Shown piece by piece: positions 1 to 7,823 of a stretch of DNA of 36,225 nucleotides. Below the pieces are notes generated by a model, which saw nothing but the letters and a program-made list of their open reading frames with translations, searched no databases and was not told the DNA's origin. The position numbers were made by a program, and so were the translations under genes. How positions within the stretch are numbered: position 1 is the stretch's first letter; every line of letters begins with the position of its first letter. The stretch spans positions 1 through 36,225 of the forward strand of contig CALCHD010000231.1 in NCBI GenBank assembly GCA_937901105.1, given 5' to 3'. Source of the stretch: an uncultured Bacteroidales bacterium (GTDB lineage Bacteria; Bacteroidota; Bacteroidia; Bacteroidales; UBA932).

Positions 1-90
1 CTCACGCAGGCGATAGGCTGAGTTAGACCTTTTTGGTCAACGAAGTCTATCGACTAAGTAGAAACGACGCATAATGCCCGAAATGGGGGC

Positions 91-525
91 TTAAAAACGT
101 TCGTCAATCGTATAAGTTTCCACAAGCTCTTTCACCGGCATTTTGGAAACGGTGCCGTACGCTGGGTTCATAACCCTGGCATTCTTGCCACTGATGGCAT
201 ATAGGACTATATAATGGAGAGTGCCGTCTTTCTCTCTGGTGTGTACAATGGCAGGGAGACGCAGCTGCATAAGCTCTTCGGCATCCTTTTCCTTGGAAAG
301 TAGCCCTTGGGCCTCAAAGCCCATTTTCAGTGCAGCATCTATGATCCCCTGCATTGAAATCCCGTCGGGAGTACATCCGCTGTCTCTCCTTATTTGTGCC
401 AGGGAGGATGATATTCCATAATACGCGGCAACGGATGCGAGGCATGCCGCCCCGCAATCATATTTGTAGTGCTGCTTTACCTTTATCCTGTTGTTGAGGA
501 TGACCTGCTGTGAGAAGAATTCCAT
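91..525 (-). CDS. Short C39-family cysteine peptidase (stand-alone or remnant of an ABC exporter)
   Basis: A 144-residue protein that is almost entirely a C39 (bacteriocin-exporter leader peptidase) domain. Visible are the oxyanion Gln and catalytic Cys in QHYKYDCGAACL (Cys about residue 24), a His in LHYIVLYAI and an NP pair where the family has Asp-Pro, so the third catalytic residue appears to be Asn. In the family this domain cleaves double-glycine leaders and is the N-terminus of a peptidase-ABC transporter of about 700 residues. Here the frame stops at the end of the domain and no membrane or ATPase part follows in the 90 bases available. I chose the ATG at 525; an in-frame TTG at 558 would add 11 residues. 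It could be a genuine small peptidase or the surviving head of a broken exporter. Confidence 0.7.
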   Translation of the reverse strand: MEFFSQQVILNNRIKVKQHYKYDCGAACLASVAAYYGISSSLAQIRRDSGCTPDGISMQGIIDAALKMGFEAQGLLSKEKDAEELMQLRLPAIVHTREKDGTLHYIVLYAISGKNARVMNPAYGTVSKMPVKELVETYTIDERF

Positions 526-577
526 ACCTGAACCATTTTTGCAAAAATGGCAAGGCAAGGGGAATTATGCCAGATTT

Positions 578-594
578 AGGGTAAAATTTACCCT
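578..594. repeat. 17-bp perfect palindrome AGGGTAAAATTTACCCT
   Basis: Eight-base arms around a single central A, in the 80-bp gap between the CvpA-family gene and the C39 gene. There is no T-run in the leftward direction of transcription, so an operator for the C39 gene is more likely than a terminator. Function is inferred only. Confidence 0.4.
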
Positions 595-605
595 CATAAT
601 TTTTT

Positions 606-1100
606 TTAAGAAAATAAATTATGCAAAAAAGGGAAAAATTCCTTGGTGAAATGCATCAGGAACCCATATCCTTTGGAATCGTTGAGAACTTCTTGTGGAA
701 TTAAATTTAAAATGCTGTTAAGGTAATTTATTGCAGAAACTGCAATTCCAAGTATTACAATCGCCTTCAATGCCCCAAAAAGAAGGCCCAAAAGACGGTT
801 TACCCAACCTAGCAGGGAGAGTTTTACTATGCTCTCTATCCCTTTCCCAATGAAATGGGCAAGAATCACCACCACTATGAAGATTACGGCAAACAATATT
901 ATATGTAAAGTGTTCTGGGCAATCTCAAGATTGAACCATCCGTTCACTTTTGATGACAGGAATCCTGTGAATCTGCATGCGCACCAGATGCCAAGCACCA
1001 GGGCCACTATGCTTACAGCCTGGCTGATGAATCCTTTGAAAAGGCCCCAGATGGCGGCGGCAAGAACTATTGCTATAATGATGATATCTAATGTTGCCAT
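606..1100 (-). CDS. CvpA family inner membrane protein
   Basis: A 164-residue protein with four hydrophobic segments (about residues 5-25, 29-45, 63-85 and 103-125). It has the CvpA-family layout: an N-terminal helix, then WGLFKGFISQAVSIVALVLG, then a GxxG-rich segment with WVNRLLGLLFGALKAI. CvpA in E. coli is an inner membrane protein linked to colicin V production and envelope stress; the biochemical role in Bacteroidota is unknown. The gene is divergent from ileS across about 135 bp. A leftward -7 box TATTTTTG lies at 1123-1130, about 25 bases upstream of the start, which supports the ATG at 1100. Length is normal for the family. Confidence 0.85.
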   Translation of the reverse strand: MATLDIIIIAIVLAAAIWGLFKGFISQAVSIVALVLGIWCACRFTGFLSSKVNGWFNLEIAQNTLHIILFAVIFIVVVILAHFIGKGIESIVKLSLLGWVNRLLGLLFGALKAIVILGIAVSAINYLNSILNLIPQEVLNDSKGYGFLMHFTKEFFPFLHNLFS

Positions 1101-1198
1101 ATTCAGTGAGTTAAATTTTCTCCAAAAATAAAGATTTTTTTGCTAAAAATTCACTTGCACTTTAATCCAATAAGAGCAAATAAATGAGTTTTTCGTAT

Positions 1199-1206
1199 TA
1201 TCTTTG
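1199..1206 (+). promoter_or_regulatory. -7 box of the ileS promoter (TATCTTTG)
   Basis: TATCTTTG fits the Bacteroidota -7 consensus TAnnTTTG and lies 30 bases before the ileS start. No good TTTG is found 19 bases further upstream, so the -33 box is weak. Confidence 0.6.
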
Positions 1207-1235
1207 CGGATTAAAATTTTAAAATTATCTCAAAA

Positions 1236-4200
1236 ATGGGTTTTGCTGAATATAAAAATCTTGATTTAGTAGAGATTAACCGCAGTGTTCTTGAGAAATG
1301 GAAAGCAGAACAGTGCTTTGAAAATAGCCTTAAGGCAAGAGAGGGGGCGAAGAAATTTGTTTTCTTTGAGGGACCTCCTTCTGCTAACGGCATGCCTGGT
1401 ATCCATCACGTGATGGCAAGGGCAATCAAGGATGCATTCTGCCGTTTCAAGACACAGAGCGGATATCTTGTGCAGAGAAAGGCGGGTTGGGATACACACG
1501 GCCTTCCTGTTGAGCTTGGCGTAGAGAAGATGCTGGGCATTACTAAAGAGGATATCGGAAAGAAGATTACAGTTGACGAATATAATGACGCCTGCCGCAA
1601 GGAGGTGATGAAATATACCAAGGAGTGGGTTGCACTTACAGAGAGAATCGGCTACTGGGTGGATATGGACAATCCATATATCACTTATGACAATAAGTAC
1701 ATTGAGACTCTTTGGCACCTTTTGAAGGATATCTACGGCAGGGGACTTCTTTATAAAGGCTATACAATCCAGCCATACTCGCCTGCTGCAGGTACAGGAT
1801 TGAGCTCGCATGAGCTTAACCAGCCTGGATGCTACCGCGACGTTAAGGATACAACTGTTGTAGGACAGTTCAAAATAAAGAACCCTAAAGCGGAGATGGC
1901 ACAGTGGGGTACACCTTACTTCCTTGCATGGACAACAACTCCATGGACTTTGCCTTCTAATGTGGCACTTTGTGTGGGTCCAAAGATTGAATATGTTGCA
2001 GTACAGACCTACAACTCGTATACTGGCGAGAAGATGACAGCTGTTCTGGCAAAGAGCCTTCTATATTCACACTTCAATAAGAAAGCGGAGGAAATTGCAC
2101 TAGAGGATTACAAGCCTGGCGACAAGCTTGTACCTTTCAAGGTTGTTGCAGAGTACATGGGACCAGATTTGGTAGGCATGGAGTATGAGCAGCTTATCCC
2201 TTGGGTGAAACCTGTTTCAGTTGATGCAGAGGGCAAATGGAGCGACGCTTCAGAGAAGGCGTTCCGCATCATTCCTGGTGATTATGTAACTACAGAGGAC
2301 GGTACCGGTATTGTTCATATTGCACCTACATTCGGTGCGGACGATGCTTTTGTGGCAAAAGCTGCAGGTATCCCTTCTTTGTTCATGATAAACAAGCTTG
2401 GCGAGACCCGTCCTATGGTAGACTTTACAGGTAAGTTCTACTTGATGGAGGAGCTTGACGAGGAGTTTGTAAAGGCTTGCGTGAATGTTGAGCTTTATAA
2501 GGAGTACGAGGGCAAATGGGTTAAGAATGCCTACGATCCGCAGTTCACTGTAAACAATGTATTTGATGAGAAAGCTGCGGCTGCAGCTGAGAACTTGGAT
2601 ATCTTCATCTGTCTTATGATGAAAGGTGCCAATAAGGCGTTCAAGATTGAGAAGCATACCCACAACTATCCTCACTGCTGGAGAACCGACAAACCGGTAT
2701 TGTATTATCCGTTGGATTCATGGTTCATCAGAACCACGGCTGTACAGGATGAGCTGATTGCATTGAACAAGACAATCAACTGGAAGCCGGAGAGCACAGG
2801 TACAGGACGTTTTGGCAAATGGCTTGAGAACCTTCAGGACTGGAACCTTTCACGCAGCCGCTACTGGGGTACACCGCTTCCTATCTGGAGAACAGAAGAC
2901 AAGAAGGAGGAGAAGTGCATAGGTTCTGCACAGGAGCTTTACAATGAGCTTGAGAAATCTGTTGCAGCAGGATTTATGGCTTCAAACCCATTGAAGGATA
3001 AAGGATTTGTACCAGGTGATTTCTCTAAAGAGAACTATAATAAGATAGATCTTCACAGACCATATGTAGACAGCTATATCCTTGTATCAGAGAGCGGACA
3101 GCCTATGAAGAGGGAGCTTGACCTTATTGATGTATGGTTTGATTCAGGTGCAATGCCATTCGCACAGGAAGGATTGGAGAATCTTGGAAAAGAGCAGTTC
3201 GGACAGACAGCAGACTTCATTGCAGAGGGTGTTGACCAGACACGCGGATGGTTCTTCACGCTTCATGCAATCTCTACAATGGTGAACAAGCGCATTGCTT
3301 ACAAGACAGTGCTTTCAAACGGTCTTGTACTTGACAAGGTTGGAAACAAGATGAGCAAGAGACTTGGCAATGCTGTTGATCCGTTCAAGGCCTTGGATGA
3401 GTATGGTGCTGACTCTTTGAGATGGTATATGCTTACCAACGCACAGCCTTGGGACAACCTTAAATTTGACTTTGCAGGTGTTGATGAGGTGAAGAGAAAA
3501 TTCTTTGGTACACTTTACAACACATACTCATTCTTTGCGTTGTATGCAAATGTAGACGGATTTGACAACAAGGCGCCACAGGTGCCTGTAGAGAACCGTC
3601 CGGAGATTGACCGCTGGATTATCTCTTATTTGAACACTCTTGTTAAAGAGGTTAAGGCATGCTATGAGGATTATGATGTAACTACAGCAGGCCGTAAGAT
3701 CCAGGACTTTGTTTGCGACCACTTGAGCAACTGGTTTGTACGTCTTAACAGAAAACGTTTCTGGGGCGGTTCAATGACAGAGGACAAGCTTGCAGCTTAC
3801 CAGACATTGTACTCTTGCCTTGAGACTGTAGCAGTTCTTGCAGCGCCAATCGCTCCGTTCTTTATGGAGAGGCTGTTCTTGGACTTGAACGCAGTTTCAG
3901 GATTGCATACGGAGACCTCTGTACACCTTGTGCTTATGCCGGAGGTTGAGGAGAAATATATTGACAAGGACCTTGAGGAGAGAATGGCACTTGCCCAGTT
4001 GAGCACCTCAATGGTACTTGCATTGAGAAAGAAAGTGAACATCAAGGTGAGACAGCCTCTTGCCAAGATCATTATCCCTGTTCTTGACCCTAAAATCCAG
4101 GAACAGCTTGAGAAGGTTAAGAACCTTGTGCTGAACGAGATCAACGTTAAGGAGGTTGAGTTCATTACAAATACAGAGGGATTGATTACCAAGAAGATCA

Positions 4201-4718
4201 AACCTAACTTCAAGACTTTGGGCAAGAAGTACGGCAAGATGATGAAAGACATTGCTGCTGCTTTTGCACAGTTCTCACAGAGTGACATCTCTGCAATTGA
4301 GGCTTCAGAAAACTACACATTTGCATTGCCTGCAGGTGAAGTGACACTTGACAAGGCTGACTACGAGATCACTTCAGAGGATATGCCAGGATGGCTTGTA
4401 GCAACTGAAGGCAAGCTTACAGTTGCTATGGACATCACCATAACAGATGCACTTAAGAAAGAAGGTGTGGCTCGTGAGCTGATAAACAGAATCCAGAACT
4501 TGAGGAAGGAGAAGGATTTTGAGATTACAGACAAAGTGGAGGTTGCAATTGTAAAACGAGACGATGTTGCAGAATCCCTTGCAGAGTACGCTACATACGT
4601 ATGTGAGCAGACTTTGTGCGGAAACATCACTCTTGTGGACTCTCTTGAAGGCGCAGATGAGGTAGAGTGGGAAAACGGTGAGATGTTGCATATATCAATT
4701 AAGTTGCTAACTTTGTAA
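1236..4718 (+). CDS. ileS: Isoleucyl-tRNA synthetase
   Basis: A 1160-residue class I aminoacyl-tRNA synthetase that charges tRNA-Ile in the cytoplasm and edits misactivated valine. The nucleotide-binding signature is the HIGH variant PGIHHV at about residues 54-59, within FEGPPSANGMPGIHH; the second signature KMSKR is at about 705-709. The WTTTPWTLPSN and GTGIVHIAPTFGADD segments of the editing domain lie between them, and a long anticodon-binding region follows. The length and the absence of an obvious C-terminal Cys4 zinc finger suggest the long, eukaryote-like IleRS type, which is often tolerant of mupirocin; this is an inference from family knowledge. It leads an operon with the DksA-like gene (18-bp gap) and lspA. 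Confidence 0.98.
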   Translation: MGFAEYKNLDLVEINRSVLEKWKAEQCFENSLKAREGAKKFVFFEGPPSANGMPGIHHVMARAIKDAFCRFKTQSGYLVQRKAGWDTHGLPVELGVEKMLGITKEDIGKKITVDEYNDACRKEVMKYTKEWVALTERIGYWVDMDNPYITYDNKYIETLWHLLKDIYGRGLLYKGYTIQPYSPAAGTGLSSHELNQPGCYRDVKDTTVVGQFKIKNPKAEMAQWGTPYFLAWTTTPWTLPSNVALCVGPKIEYVAVQTYNSYTGEKMTAVLAKSLLYSHFNKKAEEIALEDYKPGDKLVPFKVVAEYMGPDLVGMEYEQLIPWVKPVSVDAEGKWSDASEKAFRIIPGDYVTTEDGTGIVHIAPTFGADDAFVAKAAGIPSLFMINKLGETRPMVDFTGKFYLMEELDEEFVKACVNVELYKEYEGKWVKNAYDPQFTVNNVFDEKAAAAAENLDIFICLMMKGANKAFKIEKHTHNYPHCWRTDKPVLYYPLDSWFIRTTAVQDELIALNKTINWKPESTGTGRFGKWLENLQDWNLSRSRYWGTPLPIWRTEDKKEEKCIGSAQELYNELEKSVAAGFMASNPLKDKGFVPGDFSKENYNKIDLHRPYVDSYILVSESGQPMKRELDLIDVWFDSGAMPFAQEGLENLGKEQFGQTADFIAEGVDQTRGWFFTLHAISTMVNKRIAYKTVLSNGLVLDKVGNKMSKRLGNAVDPFKALDEYGADSLRWYMLTNAQPWDNLKFDFAGVDEVKRKFFGTLYNTYSFFALYANVDGFDNKAPQVPVENRPEIDRWIISYLNTLVKEVKACYEDYDVTTAGRKIQDFVCDHLSNWFVRLNRKRFWGGSMTEDKLAAYQTLYSCLETVAVLAAPIAPFFMERLFLDLNAVSGLHTETSVHLVLMPEVEEKYIDKDLEERMALAQLSTSMVLALRKKVNIKVRQPLAKIIIPVLDPKIQEQLEKVKNLVLNEINVKEVEFITNTEGLITKKIKPNFKTLGKKYGKMMKDIAAAFAQFSQSDISAIEASENYTFALPAGEVTLDKADYEITSEDMPGWLVATEGKLTVAMDITITDALKKEGVARELINRIQNLRKEKDFEITDKVEVAIVKRDDVAESLAEYATYVCEQTLCGNITLVDSLEGADEVEWENGEMLHISIKLLTL

Positions 4719-4736
4719 TAACAAAATCAGATAGTT

Positions 4737-5117
4737 ATGAGTACAGAAGAGAAAGTAAGGTATAGCGATGCGGAGCTGCAGGAGTTCAAGGAACTGATTC
4801 TTCAGAAACTTGAGACAGCAAGGCAGGACTACGAGGAGTTGAGGGCTGCAATTACCCACAGCTCAAGCAATGGTGTTGAGGACACATCTCCAACATTCAA
4901 GGTGCTTGAAGAGGGCGCATCTTCACTTTCTAAAGAGGAGTCGGGCCAGTTGGCACAGAGACAGTACAAGTTTATCCAGAATCTTGAGGCTGCTCTCATC
5001 AGAATTGAGAACAAGACCTACGGAATCTGCAGGGAGACAGGCAAGCTTATCCCAAAAGAGAGGCTGATGCTGGTTCCTCATGCAACCTTGAGCGTAGAGG
5101 CTAAAAACAAGAGGTAG
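4737..5117 (+). CDS. TraR/DksA-family protein lacking the zinc cysteines
   Basis: A 126-residue protein with a charged, coiled-coil-prone N-terminal two thirds and a C-terminal segment YGICRETGKLIPKERLMLVP that matches the DksA/TraR finger (consensus CxxCGxxIPxxRLxAxP). Only one of the four zinc-binding cysteines remains (Cys97), so the finger is probably zinc-free, as is common for this family in Bacteroidota. DksA proteins bind the RNA polymerase secondary channel and modulate initiation with ppGpp; whether this short form does so is not shown. It sits between ileS and lspA, four bases before the lspA start, in the same operon. Confidence 0.85.
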   Translation: MSTEEKVRYSDAELQEFKELILQKLETARQDYEELRAAITHSSSNGVEDTSPTFKVLEEGASSLSKEESGQLAQRQYKFIQNLEAALIRIENKTYGICRETGKLIPKERLMLVPHATLSVEAKNKR

Positions 5118-5121
5118 CTTT

Positions 5122-5757
5122 ATGAGATTATCCAAAGGTAGCTGGATTTCTCTGTTGGTGATTTTATTGCTTGTTATAGACCAGGTGATAAAATTTGCAG
5201 TAAAGCTGAACATGACCATAGGGGAGAGCATCCCTGTATTTGGCGACTGGTTTCAGATCTGCTTCATAGAGAACAACGGCATGGCGTTTGGTATGCAGTT
5301 TGGCGGCTCTATCGGGAAGCTCGCATTGAGTCTCTTTAGAGTAGTGCTTATAGGCTTCATAATTGTTTATCTCAGAAGACTGATAAAGAGAGGCGATACC
5401 CCCACAGGAGTTCTTGTGGGGCTCGCTCTTGTCCTTGTAGGGGCGGTAGGCAATGTGATCGACTGCCTTTTTTACGGAGAGATTTTCAGTGCATCCACAT
5501 ATACACAGGTGGCACAGCTTTTTCCTCCCGACGGAGGCTATACAGGATTCCTGTATGGAAAGGTGGTGGATATGTTCTACTTCCCTATAATTGAAGCAAC
5601 CTGGCCGCAATGGATGCCTTTCTGCGGAGGCGAGGATTTCATATTCTTCAGTCCGGTTTTCAATTTTGCAGATGCATGCATATCAGTGGCAGTAGTCTAT
5701 ATGCTTATATTCCAATATAAGTTCTTTGCAAAAGAAGAGGCTGCCAAAGAAAAATAA
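5122..5757 (+). CDS. lspA: Lipoprotein signal peptidase II
   Basis: A 211-residue aspartic protease of the inner membrane that removes signal peptides from prolipoproteins after diacylglyceryl transfer. Family motifs are in order: VIDQVIK in helix 1, ENNGMAFGM (ExNxGxAF) at about 50-58, GAVGNVIDCL with catalytic Asp114, and FNFADACI with catalytic Asp184. It is longer than the E. coli enzyme (164 residues) because of an insertion of about 50 residues between the two catalytic motifs, common in Bacteroidota. It is the last gene of the ileS operon and is followed at once by a terminator. Its substrates would include the many Bacteroidota lipoproteins, such as the two in the mobile element. Confidence 0.96.
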   Translation: MRLSKGSWISLLVILLLVIDQVIKFAVKLNMTIGESIPVFGDWFQICFIENNGMAFGMQFGGSIGKLALSLFRVVLIGFIIVYLRRLIKRGDTPTGVLVGLALVLVGAVGNVIDCLFYGEIFSASTYTQVAQLFPPDGGYTGFLYGKVVDMFYFPIIEATWPQWMPFCGGEDFIFFSPVFNFADACISVAVVYMLIFQYKFFAKEEAAKEK

Positions 5758-5789
5758 AAAAAGGCAATCCGTGAGGGCTGCCTTTTTTT
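5756..5789 (+). terminator. Intrinsic terminator of the ileS-lspA operon
   Basis: An A-run, a GGCA/TGCC stem with an inner CC/GG extension, then seven T residues. It starts at the lspA stop codon. The A- and T-runs also pair, so it could work in both directions. Confidence 0.85.
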
Positions 5790-5808
5790 GTGACTGTTCC
5801 TTTTGACT

Positions 5809-5835
5809 GCCCATTGGGACGACGTCCTAATGGGC
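5809..5835. terminator. 12-bp hairpin 3' of the ECF sigma gene
   Basis: GCCCATTGGGAC pairs with GTCCTAATGGGC (one G-U) around the loop GAC, just downstream of the leftward sigma gene. There is no clear T-run in that direction, so termination is inferred from position and stability. Confidence 0.5.
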
Positions 5836-5842
5836 ACTTGGT

Positions 5843-6334
5843 TTATCTTTTTATCTTTTCAATAAGTTTCTGTCGGGAAAAATGGATTCTGCTCTTTACG
5901 GTGCCAAGGTGCAGGCCAAGTTCATCAGCTATTTCCTGATACTTGTAGCCGCTGTCGTGCATCTGGAATGGAATGCGGAATTCTGGCTCCAGCGAGTTGA
6001 CCATTGATGAAAGCTCCCTGAAATTGTAGTCGCTTTCCGGGCTGGCCTCTGAAGGGCGGCTTGTGAGGACAAAATCCTGCACATCCTTGTTGAAGATAGC
6101 CTGCTTCTTTACCCGTCTGCGGTAATCGTTGATGAAGGTGTTTTTCATAATGGTGTACATCCAGGCCTTGATGTTGGTCTGCTCATCAAACTTGTCCTGG
6201 TTGTAGAGGGCCTTGAAATAAGTTTCCTGAACCAAATCCTTTGCATCATCCATGTCTGCAGTAAGGCTGTAGGCGTACCTTGTAAGAGATGGCTCCAAGC
6301 TAATGATCTCTTCGTTGAAATTAGCATTACCCAT
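5843..6334 (-). CDS. ECF-type RNA polymerase sigma factor
   Basis: A 163-residue extracytoplasmic-function sigma factor. Region 2 is visible at about residues 10-80 (DAKDLVQETYFKAL and IKAWMYTIMKNTFINDYRR) and region 4 at about 108-160, with the HTH GYKYQEIADELGLHLGTVKSRIHFSRQKL. These proteins recruit core polymerase to a small regulon, often under an anti-sigma partner. No anti-sigma gene adjoins it: lspA is convergent on one side and the tRNA lies 330 bp away on the other. It therefore looks like one of the unpaired housekeeping-type ECF factors common in Bacteroidales. Confidence 0.93.
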   Translation of the reverse strand: MGNANFNEEIISLEPSLTRYAYSLTADMDDAKDLVQETYFKALYNQDKFDEQTNIKAWMYTIMKNTFINDYRRRVKKQAIFNKDVQDFVLTSRPSEASPESDYNFRELSSMVNSLEPEFRIPFQMHDSGYKYQEIADELGLHLGTVKSRIHFSRQKLIEKIKR

Positions 6335-6668
6335 AATTCCAAAATTTTAATAGAATAACCCAAAAAGTGTTTTAAAGTTTAAAGTGTATTGTGGTTTTTT
6401 AAGTTGTTGGTAAGCCGGTCTTTCTTAATGCGAATGTAGTCTTTGATTCTGGCAGAATTATTAACGGAAAATTGCGTTATTGTTAAGATTTTGTGAAATT
6501 GTGACACAAAAGTTACGAAATGTTAAAGGGAGGATTTATGGTATTTTCCCTTTCTTCCCGACAGGTATTTCTGTAGTTTTGCAGAAAAAATCAATTTTAT
6601 TGAAAATAAATTTGGAGAAACAAAAATAATTCCTACCTTTGCAATCCCAAAGCAAACGCGGAGGACTT
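6335..6668. other. Gene-free interval between ECF sigma gene and tRNA-Ser
   Basis: AT-rich sequence with stops in all frames. The left part should hold the leftward sigma promoter; I see only a near match (TAACTTTTG on the minus strand, one base too long). The right end holds the tRNA promoter listed separately. Confidence 0.6.
6611..6641 (+). promoter_or_regulatory. Promoter of tRNA-Ser (TTTG-N19-TACCTTTG)
   Basis: TTTG at 6611-6614 and TACCTTTG at 6634-6641 are separated by exactly 19 bases, a complete Bacteroidota sigma-ABfr promoter. It ends 27 bases before the tRNA. Confidence 0.85.
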
Positions 6669-6753
6669 GGAGAGGTGGCAGAGTGGTCGATTGCGGCGGT
6701 CTTGAAAACCGTTGATCTGAGAGGATCCGGGGGTTCGAATCCCTCCCTCTCCG
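6669..6753 (+). tRNA. tRNA-Ser, anticodon TGA
   Basis: An 85-nt cloverleaf with acceptor stem GGAGAGG/CCTCTCC, discriminator G at 6753 and no encoded CCA. The anticodon stem GCGGT/ACCGT encloses loop CTTGAAA, giving anticodon TGA at 6703-6705 (reads UCA). The T-arm is GGGGGTTCGAATCCCTC, and a long variable arm is present as expected for serine. The last 12 bases and the next base are repeated at 17169-17181, so its 3' end is the attachment site of the element to the right; integration has rebuilt a complete tRNA. Confidence 0.96.
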
Positions 6754-6754
6754 C
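6742..6754 (+). repeat. Left attachment repeat CCTCCCTCTCCGC
   Basis: Identical to 17169-17181. The similarity extends leftward: GGTTC, then five differing bases, then the 13 bp at both ends (18 of 23 match). It covers the T-stem to the 3' end of the tRNA. Confidence 0.9.
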
Positions 6755-6787
6755 AATAAACGCTGAAAATCAGCAAATTGCAAAACA

Positions 6788-6830
6788 AACACCCAGTTTT
6801 ACACCCAAGAATGTAAAATTGGGTGTTTTT
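6788..6830 (+). terminator. Element-supplied terminator of tRNA-Ser, built from arm-type repeats
   Basis: A 16-bp stem (6788-6803 with 6812-6827, one G-T pair) and a loop of eight bases, followed by T residues, 35 bases past the tRNA. Its arms contain the ACACCCA repeats at 6789, 6801 and, inverted, 6820, so the same DNA appears to serve as terminator and recombinase binding region. Confidence 0.75.
6789..6826. repeat. Left-end arm-type site cluster (three ACACCCA)
   Basis: ACACCCA at 6789-6795 and 6801-6807, and the inverted form TGGGTGT at 6820-6826. Start-to-start spacings are 12 and 19 bp, the same two values found at the right end. Confidence 0.65.
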
Positions 6831-6884
6831 GTGTTTTTTAAAGATGAAACGCATCTTTGCTCAGAAAAAGTGCCTGAATAAAAC

Positions 6885-6931
6885 AAAGCCAACGAAAAGA
6901 ACAATCAAGTCATGCTCTTTTCGTTGGCTTT
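6885..6931. terminator. Bidirectional terminator after the lipoprotein genes
   Basis: A perfect 16-bp stem (6885-6900 with 6916-6931, AAAGCCAACGAAAAGA and complement) and a 15-base loop, with a T-rich tail in the leftward direction. It closes the leftward lipoprotein transcription unit before it reaches the tRNA. Confidence 0.8.
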
Positions 6932-6965
6932 TATATCAGTTTAATTGCCTAACCGCAGCAATGTA

Positions 6966-7814
6966 TCAATCCAATATGTGTTCCGGAATGGATACAGTAC
7001 TTAAAACTCCTCTAATTCGATAGTCTGTATCGGGTACAGTCATTATCATTGTCATATCTATGGGAGCAGGTGATTTGGTCAGAGCATTGCTTATAAGTTC
7101 CTCCCAATCCACATCTAAATAGGCTTGAATGATTTGTAACACGTATGAAGAACTGGCATCTTCGCCATACATTTCTATCTGGAAATCATAGAACTCCGAC
7201 GTAGTGGTTGCGGCATCGGCAGGATTGTGCTTGTATAAGCGTAGGTTGGGAATTGCGTAGTTGGTGGGTGCCGCACCTGTACCGGAATCCAGCGTGATAA
7301 AAAACTCGTAACCGTTGTCTTTTAGTATAGGCTTGTTGTCTATGTTATTTTGGTCGAACAGATAGTAGTCATGCGCTCCATTGTTCACTAAAAAGAGTGT
7401 GGTGCCTGCCGGTAATACCGGGTGGTTACTGTCATTGATCACGTATGCAAGATAGCAATCTGTAACTTTCACTTCAACGGTTTCCACATCCTTGGTAATA
7501 TTGTCGGTAATGGTCAGTGTTGTACTTCCCTTCTGCATACCATATAAATTGATGTGTCCTTTTCTGTAATCCTCCTTATCGTTGTATTTTGAGTAAATGG
7601 CATTCAATATATTTTCATCCTCTATTGCCAAACTAATATCGCCACTACCGTTTATGATAGGAATAGAAGTAGCATTGCGCTCCAATCGTACTTCATAGTA
7701 TCTTTTCTCAAGACTGAACGGAGCAAAAGTTTCATTTTCATTATTATTATCGCTGCAAGCCATAGCAAGCAGACACATGATAAAAAGAATCGGGTTGATA
7801 AGTTTATTCATCAT
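6966..7814 (-). CDS. Putative lipoprotein with an Ig-like (BIG2-type) repeat
   Basis: A 282-residue protein with a signal peptide and lipobox LLAMACS (lipidated Cys20), followed by an acidic, Asn-rich stretch. SDNNNEN after the Cys resembles the acidic surface-export signal of Bacteroidota lipoproteins, which is an inference. Residues of about 30-118 (SLEKRYYEVRLERNATSIP through KGSTTLTITDN) look like a bacterial Ig-like fold. The remainder is unrecognised. It is the last gene of the element, 9 bp after the other lipoprotein gene and before a strong terminator. No enzymatic motif is visible. Confidence 0.75.
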   Translation of the reverse strand: MMNKLINPILFIMCLLAMACSDNNNENETFAPFSLEKRYYEVRLERNATSIPIINGSGDISLAIEDENILNAIYSKYNDKEDYRKGHINLYGMQKGSTTLTITDNITKDVETVEVKVTDCYLAYVINDSNHPVLPAGTTLFLVNNGAHDYYLFDQNNIDNKPILKDNGYEFFITLDSGTGAAPTNYAIPNLRLYKHNPADAATTTSEFYDFQIEMYGEDASSSYVLQIIQAYLDVDWEELISNALTKSPAPIDMTMIMTVPDTDYRIRGVLSTVSIPEHILD

Positions 7815-7823
7815 GGTTATGTA

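Noticed and set aside
6639..6881. Rightward open frame of 80 codons across the tRNA
   Set aside because: It reads through tRNA-Ser and a terminator hairpin; no protein features.
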